DNA of 64,000 nucleotides. Origin: LMUY01 sp965198895 (lineage in GTDB: Bacteria > Pseudomonadota > Alphaproteobacteria > Acetobacterales > Acetobacteraceae). Location: positions 4,402,001 to 4,466,000 of the forward strand of contig OZ240676.1 in the NCBI GenBank assembly GCA_965198895.1, written 5' to 3'. Of this stretch, positions 51,848 through 60,257 are shown piece after piece (positions within the stretch are counted from its first letter, which is position 1; every line of letters begins with the position of its first letter). The notes under the pieces are model-generated. The model was not told where the DNA came from, did no database searches, and saw nothing but the letters and a program-made list of their open reading frames with translations. The translations under genes and the position numbers were made by a program.

Positions 51848-52695
51848 TCGTGGATGGCCGGACCGGCACCCCCGCGGAGGCGCTGGCACAGGCGGCTGCC
51901 GCGGCGGTGCTGCGTGTCGAGCCGGCACTCGCTCCGCCGCGGCCGGAGCCTGCCGTGCAGCTCAATTCCGGCGCGCAGGCCCGCTTCCTTGCGACCATGA
52001 GCCACGAACTTCGCACGCCGCTGAACGTCGTCATCGGCTTCTCCGAGGCGATGATGCGCGACTCCGGCGGCGCGCTGACGCGGGAGCAGTCGGTCGAATA
52101 TGCCGCGTCCATCAACGAGGCCGGCCGCCAGCTGCTGACCCTGGTCGACGTGATCCTGGACGTGGCGAGGGTGGAGGCCGGGCAGTTCGACCTGCCGTCC
52201 GATCTGATGGACGTGGGCCATCTGATCGTCATGACGGTGGCCCAGCACGCCGATAGCGCCTCGACCGCCGATCTCTCGCTGCATGCCGATACGCCGGCCG
52301 GCCTGCCTCTGCTGCGCGGCGACGAGCGGCGGATCCGCCAGGCGCTGGCGCACATGCTCGGCAACGCCATCAAGTTCACCCCATCCGGCGGGTCGGTGCG
52401 GGTGTCTGCCCGGCAGGACGACCGGACGGGCGATCTGCTGATCCTGGTGAGCGACACCGGCATCGGCATTGCCGACGGCGACTTGCAGCGCGCCTTCGAG
52501 CCATTCGTCCAATTGGACGCAAGCCTCGCACGGCGCTTTCCGGGCAGCGGCCTCGGCCTATATGTGAGCAGGATCACCGCGCGTGCCCATGGCGGCGACC
52601 TGATCCTGAGCAGCCAGCCGGATGTCGGGACCACCGCCGTCCTACGGTTGCCGGCCTCCTGCCTAGCCGCCACGCCGACCAATCTCCTGCCCTGA
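51844..52695 (+). CDS. Soluble orphan sensor histidine kinase
   Basis: 283 residues from GTG 51844, in a 4-bp overlap with ctaA. HisKA with FLATMSHELRTPLNVVIGFSE and a full HATPase: MLGNAIKFTPSGG, SDTGIGI and GSGLGLYVS. No membrane helices and no PAS or other sensor domain; only about 40 polar residues precede the dimerisation helix. No response regulator is near. Coupling to heme A synthase hints at redox or heme-linked control, inferred. Confidence 0.92.
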   Translation: MIVDGRTGTPAEALAQAAAAAVLRVEPALAPPRPEPAVQLNSGAQARFLATMSHELRTPLNVVIGFSEAMMRDSGGALTREQSVEYAASINEAGRQLLTLVDVILDVARVEAGQFDLPSDLMDVGHLIVMTVAQHADSASTADLSLHADTPAGLPLLRGDERRIRQALAHMLGNAIKFTPSGGSVRVSARQDDRTGDLLILVSDTGIGIADGDLQRAFEPFVQLDASLARRFPGSGLGLYVSRITARAHGGDLILSSQPDVGTTAVLRLPASCLAATPTNLLP

Positions 52696-52725
52696 TACAC
52701 CTTCTAGACCGAACGGATCACTGCA

Positions 52726-54177
52726 ATGACGCTCGCTTTGTCCCCGCTGGCGACAACCGACCGGCTGTTTTTCGAGCGTGACGATGCGGCGCTGGACCGC
52801 GACACGGCCGAGCGCATCGTCAGCGAAGCGTTGGCCGGCTGCGATGATGGCGAGTTGTTCCTGGAATACCGCGAGAGCGAGCAGATCGCGCTCGATGACG
52901 GCCGCATCCGCCACGCCGGGTTCGAGAGTGGCTCCGGGTTCGGCCTGCGCGCGATCGTGGGCGAGGAGACCGGCTATGCCCATGCCGGCGAGGTGAGCGA
53001 ACCGGCGCTGCGCCGGGCGGCGGGAACGGTGTCGGCGGTGCGCTCGGGTGCATCGGGCGGTGTCGCGGCCGAGGCGCCGCGCGCCAGCAACTCGCGCCTT
53101 TATGCCGATGTGAACCCGTTGGGCGAGATGGATTTTGGCGCCCGCACCGCGATCCTGGCGGAAATCGATGCCTATGCCCGGGCCAAGGACCCTCGCGTCA
53201 AGCAGGTGATGGCCAGCATGTACGGCGAATGGCAGGCGGTGCAGGTGATGCGCGCCGATGGCCGCCGGGTCGCCGATTTGCGGCCGCTGGTGCGGCTGAA
53301 CGTGTCGGTGGTGGTGGAACAGGACGGCCGCCGTGAAACCGGGGGCCACGGGACGGGCGGGCGGTTCGGCTACAGCCAATTGCTCACCGCCGAAACCTGG
53401 CGCAAGGGCGTGGACGAAGCGCTGCGCCAGGCCTTGGTGAACTTGGAGAGCCGCCCGGCGCCGGCGGGGGAGATGGAGGTCGTGCTCGGGTCCGGCTGGC
53501 CCGGCATCCTGTTGCACGAAGCGATCGGCCACGGGCTCGAGGGCGATTTCAACCGCAAGAAGACGTCGGCCTTTTCGGGGCTGCTGGGGCAGCGCATCGC
53601 CGCACCCGGGGTCACCATCGTCGATGACGGCACGATGCCCGATCGCCGCGGCAGCCTCACGGTGGATGACGAGGGCACGCCGTCCGGCCGCATGGTGATG
53701 ATCGAGGATGGCATCCTCAAGGGCTTTATCCAGGATCGGCTGAACGCGCGGCTGATGGGCGTGGCCCCGACCGGCAACGGCCGCCGGCAGTCCTACGCGC
53801 ATGCGCCGATGCCGCGGATGACGAACACGGTCATGCTGGCCGGCGAGTATGAACCGGAGGAGATGATCCGCTCGGTCAAGAATGGCTTGTATGCGGTGAA
53901 TTTCGGCGGTGGATCGGTCGACATCACGTCTGGCAAGTTCGTGTTCTCGGCCAGCGAGGCCTACCTGATCGAGAACGGACGCGTCACATCGCCGGTCAAG
54001 GGGGCGACATTGATCGGCAACGGTCCAGATGCCTTGACAAAGGTTACGATGGTAGGCAATGATCTCGCACTGGATCCCGGGATCGGCACTTGCGGCAAGA
54101 ACGGGCAGGGTGTTCCGGTGGGCGTCGGTCAGCCCACTTTGAAGCTGGCGGGCCTCACTGTTGGGGGCACTGCGTGA
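52726..54177 (+). CDS. tldD: TldD metalloprotease
   Basis: 483 residues. The zinc site HEAIGH (H264, E265, H269) lies in LLHEAIGHGLEGDFNRKK, with EYRESEQIALDDGRIRHAGF near the N terminus and GTCGKNGQGVPVGVGQPTLK at the end. TldD with TldE (PmbA) degrades unfolded peptides and matures peptides such as microcin B17. TldE is not in the window. Its 3' neighbour is the repeat peptide gene, 167 bp away. Confidence 0.95.
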   Translation: MTLALSPLATTDRLFFERDDAALDRDTAERIVSEALAGCDDGELFLEYRESEQIALDDGRIRHAGFESGSGFGLRAIVGEETGYAHAGEVSEPALRRAAGTVSAVRSGASGGVAAEAPRASNSRLYADVNPLGEMDFGARTAILAEIDAYARAKDPRVKQVMASMYGEWQAVQVMRADGRRVADLRPLVRLNVSVVVEQDGRRETGGHGTGGRFGYSQLLTAETWRKGVDEALRQALVNLESRPAPAGEMEVVLGSGWPGILLHEAIGHGLEGDFNRKKTSAFSGLLGQRIAAPGVTIVDDGTMPDRRGSLTVDDEGTPSGRMVMIEDGILKGFIQDRLNARLMGVAPTGNGRRQSYAHAPMPRMTNTVMLAGEYEPEEMIRSVKNGLYAVNFGGGSVDITSGKFVFSASEAYLIENGRVTSPVKGATLIGNGPDALTKVTMVGNDLALDPGIGTCGKNGQGVPVGVGQPTLKLAGLTVGGTA

Positions 54178-54228
54178 TATCGCCTGTCTAGTTTTTTGCG
54201 CGTGAATCCGACAACGTTCGGCACCGAA

Positions 54229-54257
54229 TTGACACCTAAGTCACGTTAAAGCTACGT
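54229..54257 (+). promoter_or_regulatory. Candidate promoter of the repeat-peptide gene
   Basis: TTGACA (54229..54234), a 17-bp spacer and CTACGT as a poor -10, about 90 bp upstream of the peptide start. The gap also holds two ACGTTC copies. Weak evidence. Confidence 0.25.
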
Positions 54258-54344
54258 GCGCAGGTCTCTTGTGAGTGTAACGTTCTCTTGCTGTACTAAT
54301 GGCCTCGATGTCGGGGCCATCCTCAGGCGAGAAAAGGACGTTTC

Positions 54345-54566
54345 ATGCCAATTTTGACTGCGACGCCGTCCAAGACCCGCGTTTACCTAGGCGCGTGTGC
54401 GCCCGTGCTGCCCGCCGTCGATATGAGCAAGGTGCGGCTTGGCGCCTGCGCGCCGGTGTTGCCTGCGACCGAGGCCGGCAAGGTTCGTCTGGGTGCCTGT
54501 GCCCCCGTCCTCTCCGTCGCCGATAGCGGCAAGGTTCGGCTGGGCGCCTGCGCTCCGATCGTCTAA
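54345..54566 (+). CDS. Tandem-repeat Cys peptide, candidate RiPP-like precursor
   Basis: 73 residues, ATG 54345 after AAAAGGA. It has an 11-residue leader and then four repeats with a strict 17-residue period: Cys at 18, 35, 52 and 69. Each core reads (K/R)V(R/Y)LGACAPVLP with small variations, the last cut short after LGACAPIV. A basic residue at each boundary (R12, K29, K46, K63) could be a cut site giving Cys peptides. Such multicore design is known from several ribosomal peptide families, but no named family matches this motif to my knowledge. Genes around: TldD before, a DUF6065-like protein after. Confidence 0.82.
   Translation: MPILTATPSKTRVYLGACAPVLPAVDMSKVRLGACAPVLPATEAGKVRLGACAPVLSVADSGKVRLGACAPIV
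54378..54563 (+). repeat. 51-bp coding tandem repeats
   Basis: Units 54378..54428, 54429..54479, 54480..54530 and a partial 54531..54563. Each full unit is 51 bp (17 codons). The DNA differs more than the protein at third positions, so the motif is under protein-level selection rather than being a fresh DNA expansion. Confidence 0.85.
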
Positions 54567-54599
54567 GGCTCCTCGGGAGCCGCCTGCCCGATAAGGCGG
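54567..54599 (+). terminator. Double hairpin between peptide and downstream gene
   Basis: GGCTCC/GGAGCC (54567..54581, 3-nt loop) starts right after the stop, and CCGCCT/AGGCGG (54580..54599) follows, the two sharing 2 bp. There is no T-run, so it may reduce rather than stop read-through, raising peptide over enzyme. Confidence 0.5.
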
Positions 54600-54627
54600 T
54601 TGCACAAGCAGACCGGGAGCGCTGAAC

Positions 54628-55425
54628 ATGGACCAGGTGTCGGCCGATCTGTCGCCTTCGGGCGGCAGTTCTCCACAGCACTTGGTAACGTTTCATCGCT
54701 TCGTCCCGCAGGCACGTTTGCCGATGCGGGCGGACCGGTCTGCGCTGGGCTCGCTGCCGACGCGGGCCTTCCGTTACTGCGAGCCGATCACGTCGGCGTC
54801 CGGTTTCGGCTACTATGTGTTCTCGCCGATCGATTTCAGCCTGATGTGGGACGGCACGTCGATTAGCTGGACGCACAAGGGTGCCGAGGGCTGGATGCCG
54901 CTGTCGTCCGCGCAGTTCCCCGGCTTCGGCGCACAGTTCGACGAGATTGCCCCCGAGGGCATCAAGGGGTTCGCACCCCCCTTCGTCAGCGCCATCCAGG
55001 AGCCGGGTCTGGTGCAGTTGTGGAGTGGACTGGTGTGCCGTACGGCGCCGGGCACCAGTCTGTTGTTGCGAGCCCCGGCCAATCTGCCGCGCAAGGGTGG
55101 CTATGAGCTCTACGAGGGCATCATCGAGACGGATCGCTGGTTCGGCCCGCTCTTCGCGGCTCTGCGGCTGACCCGCACCCATCAGCCGGTGGAATTCAGT
55201 AGCGAGTATCCGCTGTTCCAGGTCCAGCCGATCCCGCGCGAAGTTTATGCCGACGCGACGCTCAACGACTACGAGATCGTCCCCGAACTGCACCAACTCA
55301 GCGGTGAGGACTGGGACGACTACTACGACACGGTGGTCCGCCCGAACGTTGCGGACAAACGCCCGCGCGGTAGCTACGCCGCCTCCGCCCGCAAGCGCCG
55401 CGCGGCCGACGACCAGCCAACGTGA
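54628..55425 (+). CDS. DUF6065-like protein next to the repeat peptide
   Basis: 265 residues from ATG 54628, with GGGAG 8 bp upstream. YCEPITSASGFGYYVFSPID then FSLMWDGTSISW, with EYPLFQVQPIPREVY later, reminds me of DUF6065 proteins; the family name is from memory and was not searched. No membrane segment or signal peptide is present. The C terminus is basic. Following the peptide gene with only a hairpin between suggests joint expression, and perhaps processing of the Cys peptide. Confidence 0.72.
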   Translation: MDQVSADLSPSGGSSPQHLVTFHRFVPQARLPMRADRSALGSLPTRAFRYCEPITSASGFGYYVFSPIDFSLMWDGTSISWTHKGAEGWMPLSSAQFPGFGAQFDEIAPEGIKGFAPPFVSAIQEPGLVQLWSGLVCRTAPGTSLLLRAPANLPRKGGYELYEGIIETDRWFGPLFAALRLTRTHQPVEFSSEYPLFQVQPIPREVYADATLNDYEIVPELHQLSGEDWDDYYDTVVRPNVADKRPRGSYAASARKRRAADDQPT

Positions 55426-55433
55426 AGCGTGGG

Positions 55434-55482
55434 GTGGGCTTCTAGCCCACCAGCCGGACGAAGGTGGTGGGCTACAAGCCCA
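55434..55482. repeat. Paired hairpin repeat (REP-like)
   Basis: GTGGGCT/AGCCCAC (55434..55450) and TGGGCT/AGCCCA (55468..55482) form two hairpins, and the two halves are inverted copies. It lies between the DUF6065-like and CLC genes, which converge here. Confidence 0.75.
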
Positions 55483-55501
55483 ACCTACAGCACGGTCGTG
55501 G

Positions 55502-57337
55502 CTACTCGCCCGAGAGATCGCGGCGCTGGCGGTCGAGCTCCTCGGTGTAGCGCCGCAGTGCGAATTGCTCGGTCAGCAGGCCGATGACGTTTCGGGTGTT
55601 GGCCGCGTCCACCACGGCGAGCGCGTCCGACTCCGTCGATTCGAACATCTGCACCGCTTCCTTGATCGTCATCTGCGGCAGCAGCACGTCCTTGGGATAG
55701 TGCAGGATCTCGGATACGCGGGTGATGGTGTCGTCCGCGCCATGCGCCTCCGGGGTCAGCACGATCCCGGCGTAGCGGCCGGCTTCGTCGGTCACCACCA
55801 CGCGGTCGGCCGAGCCCAGCGGCACCTGCCGGCGGAACGCGCTGAGTGCCGTGTCAGCGCGGATCGTCCGCATGTCCTTGCGCATCATGCGGCCCACGGT
55901 GAGGCTGCGCACCCAGCCGATGTCGACGGCCGAGCGGATCGCCTCGCCGCGGAGGTGGAAGCGCCACGTCGCGAACGAGTAGCCGAAGGTGCGCCGCACG
56001 GTGAGCGCCGAGACCACGCAGGCGGCCAGCACCGCGATCGTCATCGGTAAGCTGCCGGTACTCTCCAGCGCCAGGAAGGCCATCGTCAGCGGCCCGCCGA
56101 CGACGGCCACGGCAAGCGCGCTCATTCCCACCAGCGCACACACGACGGCGGGTAGCGCCTGGGTGGCACTGATCGTGGCCAGCCCGGCGGCGAACAGCTT
56201 GCCCGCCAGCGCGCCCAGGAACAGCGAGGCGAAGAACAATCCGCCGCGGAAACCGGAGCCGATCGAGACGGCGGAGGCGACCGCCTTTGCCAGGATCAGC
56301 AATGCGATGTGCATCGCCGGGTAGGGGGTGTCCAAGCCGAGCCGCAGCGCCTCGTGGCCGGAGGAGAGCACCTGCGGCGACCACAGCGCCAAGGTGCCGA
56401 CGATGGCGCCCCCCACGACCGGCCGCAGCCAAACCGGCACGCCGCTGCGGCGGAACCACGACTCGACCAGCGTCACGCCGCGCATGATCGCGATACCACC
56501 GAGCGCGCAGGCCATGCCGAGTGCTAGGATGGGCAGGTAGTCGACCGGTTCGAGCACCGTCGGCACCCGGATGTCGAACCCGGCGTAGTCGGCGATCAAG
56601 ATGCGGGAGACGATCACCGACGAGATCGCCGACACGACGACCGGCGCCAAGGTCGCCAGCGAATACGTGCCGATCACCAGCTCGAAGGCGTAAAACGAGC
56701 CGGTGAGCGGTGCCTGGAACGCGGCCGCGATCGCTCCGGCGGCGCCGCAGCCGACCAGCAGGCGCAGATCGTTGCGCCGCAGGCGGAAGGAGCGCCCGAG
56801 GCGGGACGCGAGCGCGGAGCAGATCTGGGTGTAGCCCGCCTCCAGCCCGACGGACGCGCCGACGCCGTTGGACAGAATGGTTTGGGCCGTCACGAACAGG
56901 CTGTCGCTGAGCGACATGCGTCCGCCATACAGGGCGTTGGCTTCGATCGGGTCGACGGTGCGGCGGTTCCACCACTTTGCGATGCCGAGGCCGGTCAGCC
57001 CGACTGCCAGCCCTCCCACCGCCAGCACGCCGACCGTCCGCAGCGGGTTCAGGCCGACGGAGCCGGACAACCGGTCGCCGTGGTCCAGCCGGAATAGGAT
57101 CTCGTGGCCGTATTGCGTGATCACGCTCATGCCGTAGACGCAAAGGCCGGAGGCGACCCCCACGACGGCGGCGAGCACGACGAGCCAGATCTCGTCCGCG
57201 CGGACCAGGGCGCGGAGAGCTTGGGGTGCGTGGACCACGATGTCGCCCAGCCCGCGGCGGATGCGCTGGGGCCAGCGATCCGTGTCGGGCGATACCGGAA
57301 TCGTCCCGGTGCCGGGGCCCGCAGATCGCGAGGACAT
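55502..57337 (-). CDS. CLC-type chloride channel/antiporter with CBS pair
   Basis: 611 residues: about 12 membrane helices (30-440), then two CBS domains. GVGASVGLEAGYTQ stands where GREGP is usual; the gating Glu is kept. FQAPLTGSFYAFEL and GSGFRGGLFFASLFLGALAG match the other CLC signatures. The CBS end shows LAVVDAANTRNVIGLLTE, likely nucleotide sensing. It moves chloride, as a channel or with protons. Confidence 0.92.
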   Translation of the reverse strand: MSSRSAGPGTGTIPVSPDTDRWPQRIRRGLGDIVVHAPQALRALVRADEIWLVVLAAVVGVASGLCVYGMSVITQYGHEILFRLDHGDRLSGSVGLNPLRTVGVLAVGGLAVGLTGLGIAKWWNRRTVDPIEANALYGGRMSLSDSLFVTAQTILSNGVGASVGLEAGYTQICSALASRLGRSFRLRRNDLRLLVGCGAAGAIAAAFQAPLTGSFYAFELVIGTYSLATLAPVVVSAISSVIVSRILIADYAGFDIRVPTVLEPVDYLPILALGMACALGGIAIMRGVTLVESWFRRSGVPVWLRPVVGGAIVGTLALWSPQVLSSGHEALRLGLDTPYPAMHIALLILAKAVASAVSIGSGFRGGLFFASLFLGALAGKLFAAGLATISATQALPAVVCALVGMSALAVAVVGGPLTMAFLALESTGSLPMTIAVLAACVVSALTVRRTFGYSFATWRFHLRGEAIRSAVDIGWVRSLTVGRMMRKDMRTIRADTALSAFRRQVPLGSADRVVVTDEAGRYAGIVLTPEAHGADDTITRVSEILHYPKDVLLPQMTIKEAVQMFESTESDALAVVDAANTRNVIGLLTEQFALRRYTEELDRQRRDLSGE

Positions 57338-57540
57338 CGGCTACACCGCTCCCTTCCGAAATAGGTTCGGCCCGGCATCGAACCGGGCTGGCGCGACCTT
57401 CATGGAACCAAGCGCCGGTGCTTTCAATCCGCTACGGGCGTCTTCTCACTTAATTTCCCGACATGTGGCCGATTTCTGGAGGCGGGTCGTGCCCGGGGTC
57501 GCGTTGAGCTATGAACGCGCGCCTTGGGAGAGCACAGCCG

Positions 57541-58374
57541 ATGGCCGACCAGAAAGTAGCAGTGATCACCGGGGCGACGGCAGGGCTTGGCCAGTTCGTC
57601 GCCTTGGGCATCGCGCGCGCCGGCTATCACACCGTGATCATCGCCCGCAACGCCGCCCGGGGCGAGGCCACGCGCAAATTCATCGTGGAGCGGGCCAAGG
57701 GCGCGAGCACGGAACTGGTGCTGGCCGATCTGTCGTCCTTGCAGCAAACGCGGGAGGCCGGTGAGGCGATCGCGGCGGCGCACCCGCGCATCAACCTGCT
57801 GGTGAACAACGCCGGGCTGATCACCCCGCGGCGGCAGGTGACTCCGGAGGGCCGCGAGATGATCCTGGCCGTGAACCACCTGGCCCCCTTCGTGTTGACC
57901 GAGGCGCTGGAGCCGGCCTTGCGCGCCGGGTCACCGGCGCGGGTCGTGAACGTGGGCTCGACCGCCTCCGACCGGGCCCATCTCGATCTGTCGGATTTGG
58001 AGGGTGTGCGATCCTGGAACCCGCTGAGCGCCTATGGCCGGTCCAAGCTCGCTCTGATGATGGCGACGTTCGAGCGCGCTCGGTTGCTCGAGGGGACCGG
58101 CGTCACGGTGAACGTCGTGCATCCCGGCGTGGTCGCGACGACGCTGGGCTCGGTGCCCGGGCCGATCGGGTGGGGCTGGGCGGCGTTGCGGCCGTTCATG
58201 ATCTCGCAGGAGCGGGGCGCCGAGACGCCGCTGTTCGTCGGGCTGTCGCCGCAGGCCGAGGGCGTGACCGGCCGGTATTGGAAGCGCTGCAAGCAGGCTC
58301 GCCCGAACCGCCAGGCGCTGGATGCCGCGACCGTGCGGCAGCTTTGGGCCGCGACCCGGCGGCTGGCCGGTTGA
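57541..58374 (+). CDS. Short-chain dehydrogenase/reductase
   Basis: 277 residues from ATG 57541. NAD(P) loop ITGATAGLGQFVALG, NNAGL, and the catalytic set S...YGRSK. This class (retinol dehydrogenase-like) reduces ketones or oxidises alcohols. Substrate unknown. Followed by an oxidoreductase gene, 52 bp later. Confidence 0.92.
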   Translation: MADQKVAVITGATAGLGQFVALGIARAGYHTVIIARNAARGEATRKFIVERAKGASTELVLADLSSLQQTREAGEAIAAAHPRINLLVNNAGLITPRRQVTPEGREMILAVNHLAPFVLTEALEPALRAGSPARVVNVGSTASDRAHLDLSDLEGVRSWNPLSAYGRSKLALMMATFERARLLEGTGVTVNVVHPGVVATTLGSVPGPIGWGWAALRPFMISQERGAETPLFVGLSPQAEGVTGRYWKRCKQARPNRQALDAATVRQLWAATRRLAG

Positions 58375-58426
58375 CGCGGCCTGGCGGCTGCCGAACTCTG
58401 CGCGCCCACCCGAGGAGCCCGACGCG

Positions 58427-59422
58427 ATGACCCTGCCAGACACCATGAGCTTCATCGAGGTGGCCCAACCCGGCGGCCCAGAGGGCATGCGCCTGGCGCG
58501 CGGCCCGGTGCCGCAGCCGCGCGACGGCGAGGTGCTGATCCGGGTCGAGGCGGCCGGCGTGAACCGTCCGGACATCCAGCAGCGCAAGGGGCTCTATCCG
58601 CCCCCGCCCGGCGCCAGCCCGCATCTGGGGCTGGAGGTTGCGGGCGAAGTGGTGGCGGCCGGGCCTGGCGTGTCGCTCGCGGTCGGCAGCAAGGTGTGCG
58701 GGTTGGCGAATGGCGGCGGGTATGCGGAGTATTGCGCCGTTCCGGCCACGCAGTGCCTGCCGTGGCCGACGGGCTACGACGCCGTCCGGGCCGCGGCGCT
58801 GCCCGAGACCTTCTTCACCGTCTGGGCCAATCTGTTCGACATCGGGCGTCTGAGTGCCGGCGAGTCGGTGCTGGTGCATGGCGGGACCAGCGGCATCGGG
58901 ACGACGGCGATCCAGCTCGCCCGGGCGTTCGGCGCCCGTGCCTATGCGACCGCCGGGTCGGCGGCCAAGTGCGAGGCGTGCGTGAAGCTCGGGGCGGACG
59001 CCGCGATCAACTACAAGGACGCGGATTTCGCCGACGGCATCAAGCAGTTCACCAATGGGGCGGGGGTGAACGTGGTGCTGGACATGGTCGGCGGCCCTTA
59101 CATGCAGCGCAACCTGCGTTGCCTGGCGATGGATGGGCGGCTGGTGCTCATCGCCTTCCTCGGTGGCGCCAAGGTGGAGCAACTGGACCTGACGACGATC
59201 ATGACGCGCCGCCTGACCGTCACCGGCTCGACCATGCGGCCCCGCACCGCGGCGCAGAAAGGTGCGATCGCACAGGAACTGCTCGCGAAAGCCTGGCCCA
59301 AATTAGAGGATGGCAGCGTCGCCCCCGTGATCCACGCGACGTTCCCGCTGGCCGAAATCGAGGCGGCGCATCGGATGATGGAAAGCAGCGACCACATCGG
59401 CAAAATCATCCTGACGGTGTAG
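58427..59422 (+). CDS. NAD(P)H-quinone oxidoreductase family (zinc-free MDR)
   Basis: 331 residues from ATG 58427. VEAAGVNRPDIQQRKGLYPPP near residue 40, and VLVHGGTSGIGTTAIQLARAFG as the nucleotide loop, match the TP53I3/quinone-reductase branch. It reduces quinones or enones with NADPH. Start chosen by AGGAG upstream. Confidence 0.92.
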   Translation: MTLPDTMSFIEVAQPGGPEGMRLARGPVPQPRDGEVLIRVEAAGVNRPDIQQRKGLYPPPPGASPHLGLEVAGEVVAAGPGVSLAVGSKVCGLANGGGYAEYCAVPATQCLPWPTGYDAVRAAALPETFFTVWANLFDIGRLSAGESVLVHGGTSGIGTTAIQLARAFGARAYATAGSAAKCEACVKLGADAAINYKDADFADGIKQFTNGAGVNVVLDMVGGPYMQRNLRCLAMDGRLVLIAFLGGAKVEQLDLTTIMTRRLTVTGSTMRPRTAAQKGAIAQELLAKAWPKLEDGSVAPVIHATFPLAEIEAAHRMMESSDHIGKIILTV

Positions 59423-59425
59423 CCG

Positions 59426-60190
59426 ATGCGTCTCGCAACCCGGGTCGCGGGCGAGGGAAGCCCGGTGGTGGTCCTGCACGGGCTGTTCGGGTCGGCTCGC
59501 AACCTCACCGGGCTGGCGCGGGCGCTCGCGGCGGAGCACCGCGTGGTGTCGATGGACCTGCGCAACCACGGCGACAGCGGCCACGACGCGGCGATGGACT
59601 ACGAGATCATGGCCGCCGACGTGGTCGAAACGATGGCGGCGGAGGGAATCGCGGCCGCCGCGCTGTGCGGCCATTCGATGGGCGGCAAGGTCGCGATGCG
59701 GCTGGCCCTGACCCGGCCCGAGCGGGTGAGCCGCCTGGTGGTGGCCGATATCGCGCCGGTGCCCAATCCGCCGAATTTCAGCGCGTTCACGCAGGCGATG
59801 CTGGCCGTGACGCCCGAGCTGTCCCGCACGGCGGCCGATGCGGTGCTTGCCCCGGTGGTCGAGGACCCGGCGGTGCGCGGCTTCCTGCTGCATAACTTCC
59901 GGCCGGGCCAGGGCTGGCGCATCGGCCTCGAGTACATCGCCGCCGCCCTCCCGCGCATCGAGGGGTGGGACGGGATCGCCGCGAGCTATGCCGGTCCGAC
60001 TTTGTTCGTCATGGGGGCACGGTCCAACTACGTGAAGCCCGAGTATCGGCCGGCGATCCTGCAGCTGTTTCCGACGGCGCGGTTCGTTACCATCAAGGAC
60101 GCCGGGCACTGGCTGCACGCGGAGCAGCCGGCGGCGTTCAATGGGGCGGTCGCGGCGTTCCTGGGAGCGACCCTACCGCAACCGGGATAA
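59426..60190 (+). CDS. Alpha/beta hydrolase
   Basis: 254 residues, 3 bp after the previous stop. VVLHGLFGSARNLTGLA is the oxyanion HG motif, GHSMGGKVAMRLA holds the nucleophile Ser, and KDAGHWLHAEQP the His. Size and HSMGG match YbfF-type esterases. Substrate unknown. Confidence 0.92.
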   Translation: MRLATRVAGEGSPVVVLHGLFGSARNLTGLARALAAEHRVVSMDLRNHGDSGHDAAMDYEIMAADVVETMAAEGIAAAALCGHSMGGKVAMRLALTRPERVSRLVVADIAPVPNPPNFSAFTQAMLAVTPELSRTAADAVLAPVVEDPAVRGFLLHNFRPGQGWRIGLEYIAAALPRIEGWDGIAASYAGPTLFVMGARSNYVKPEYRPAILQLFPTARFVTIKDAGHWLHAEQPAAFNGAVAAFLGATLPQPG

Positions 60191-60257
60191 ATCGCAGGTT
60201 AACGAACCGCTGCCACTTTGATAGAACTACGCCGGTTCCAACCGAGAGGTGCTCCCC

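Noticed and set aside
54378..54563. 51-bp tandem repeat taken as a CRISPR-like array
   Set aside because: The units are contiguous, without spacers, and translate to a regular Cys peptide with a ribosome-binding site.
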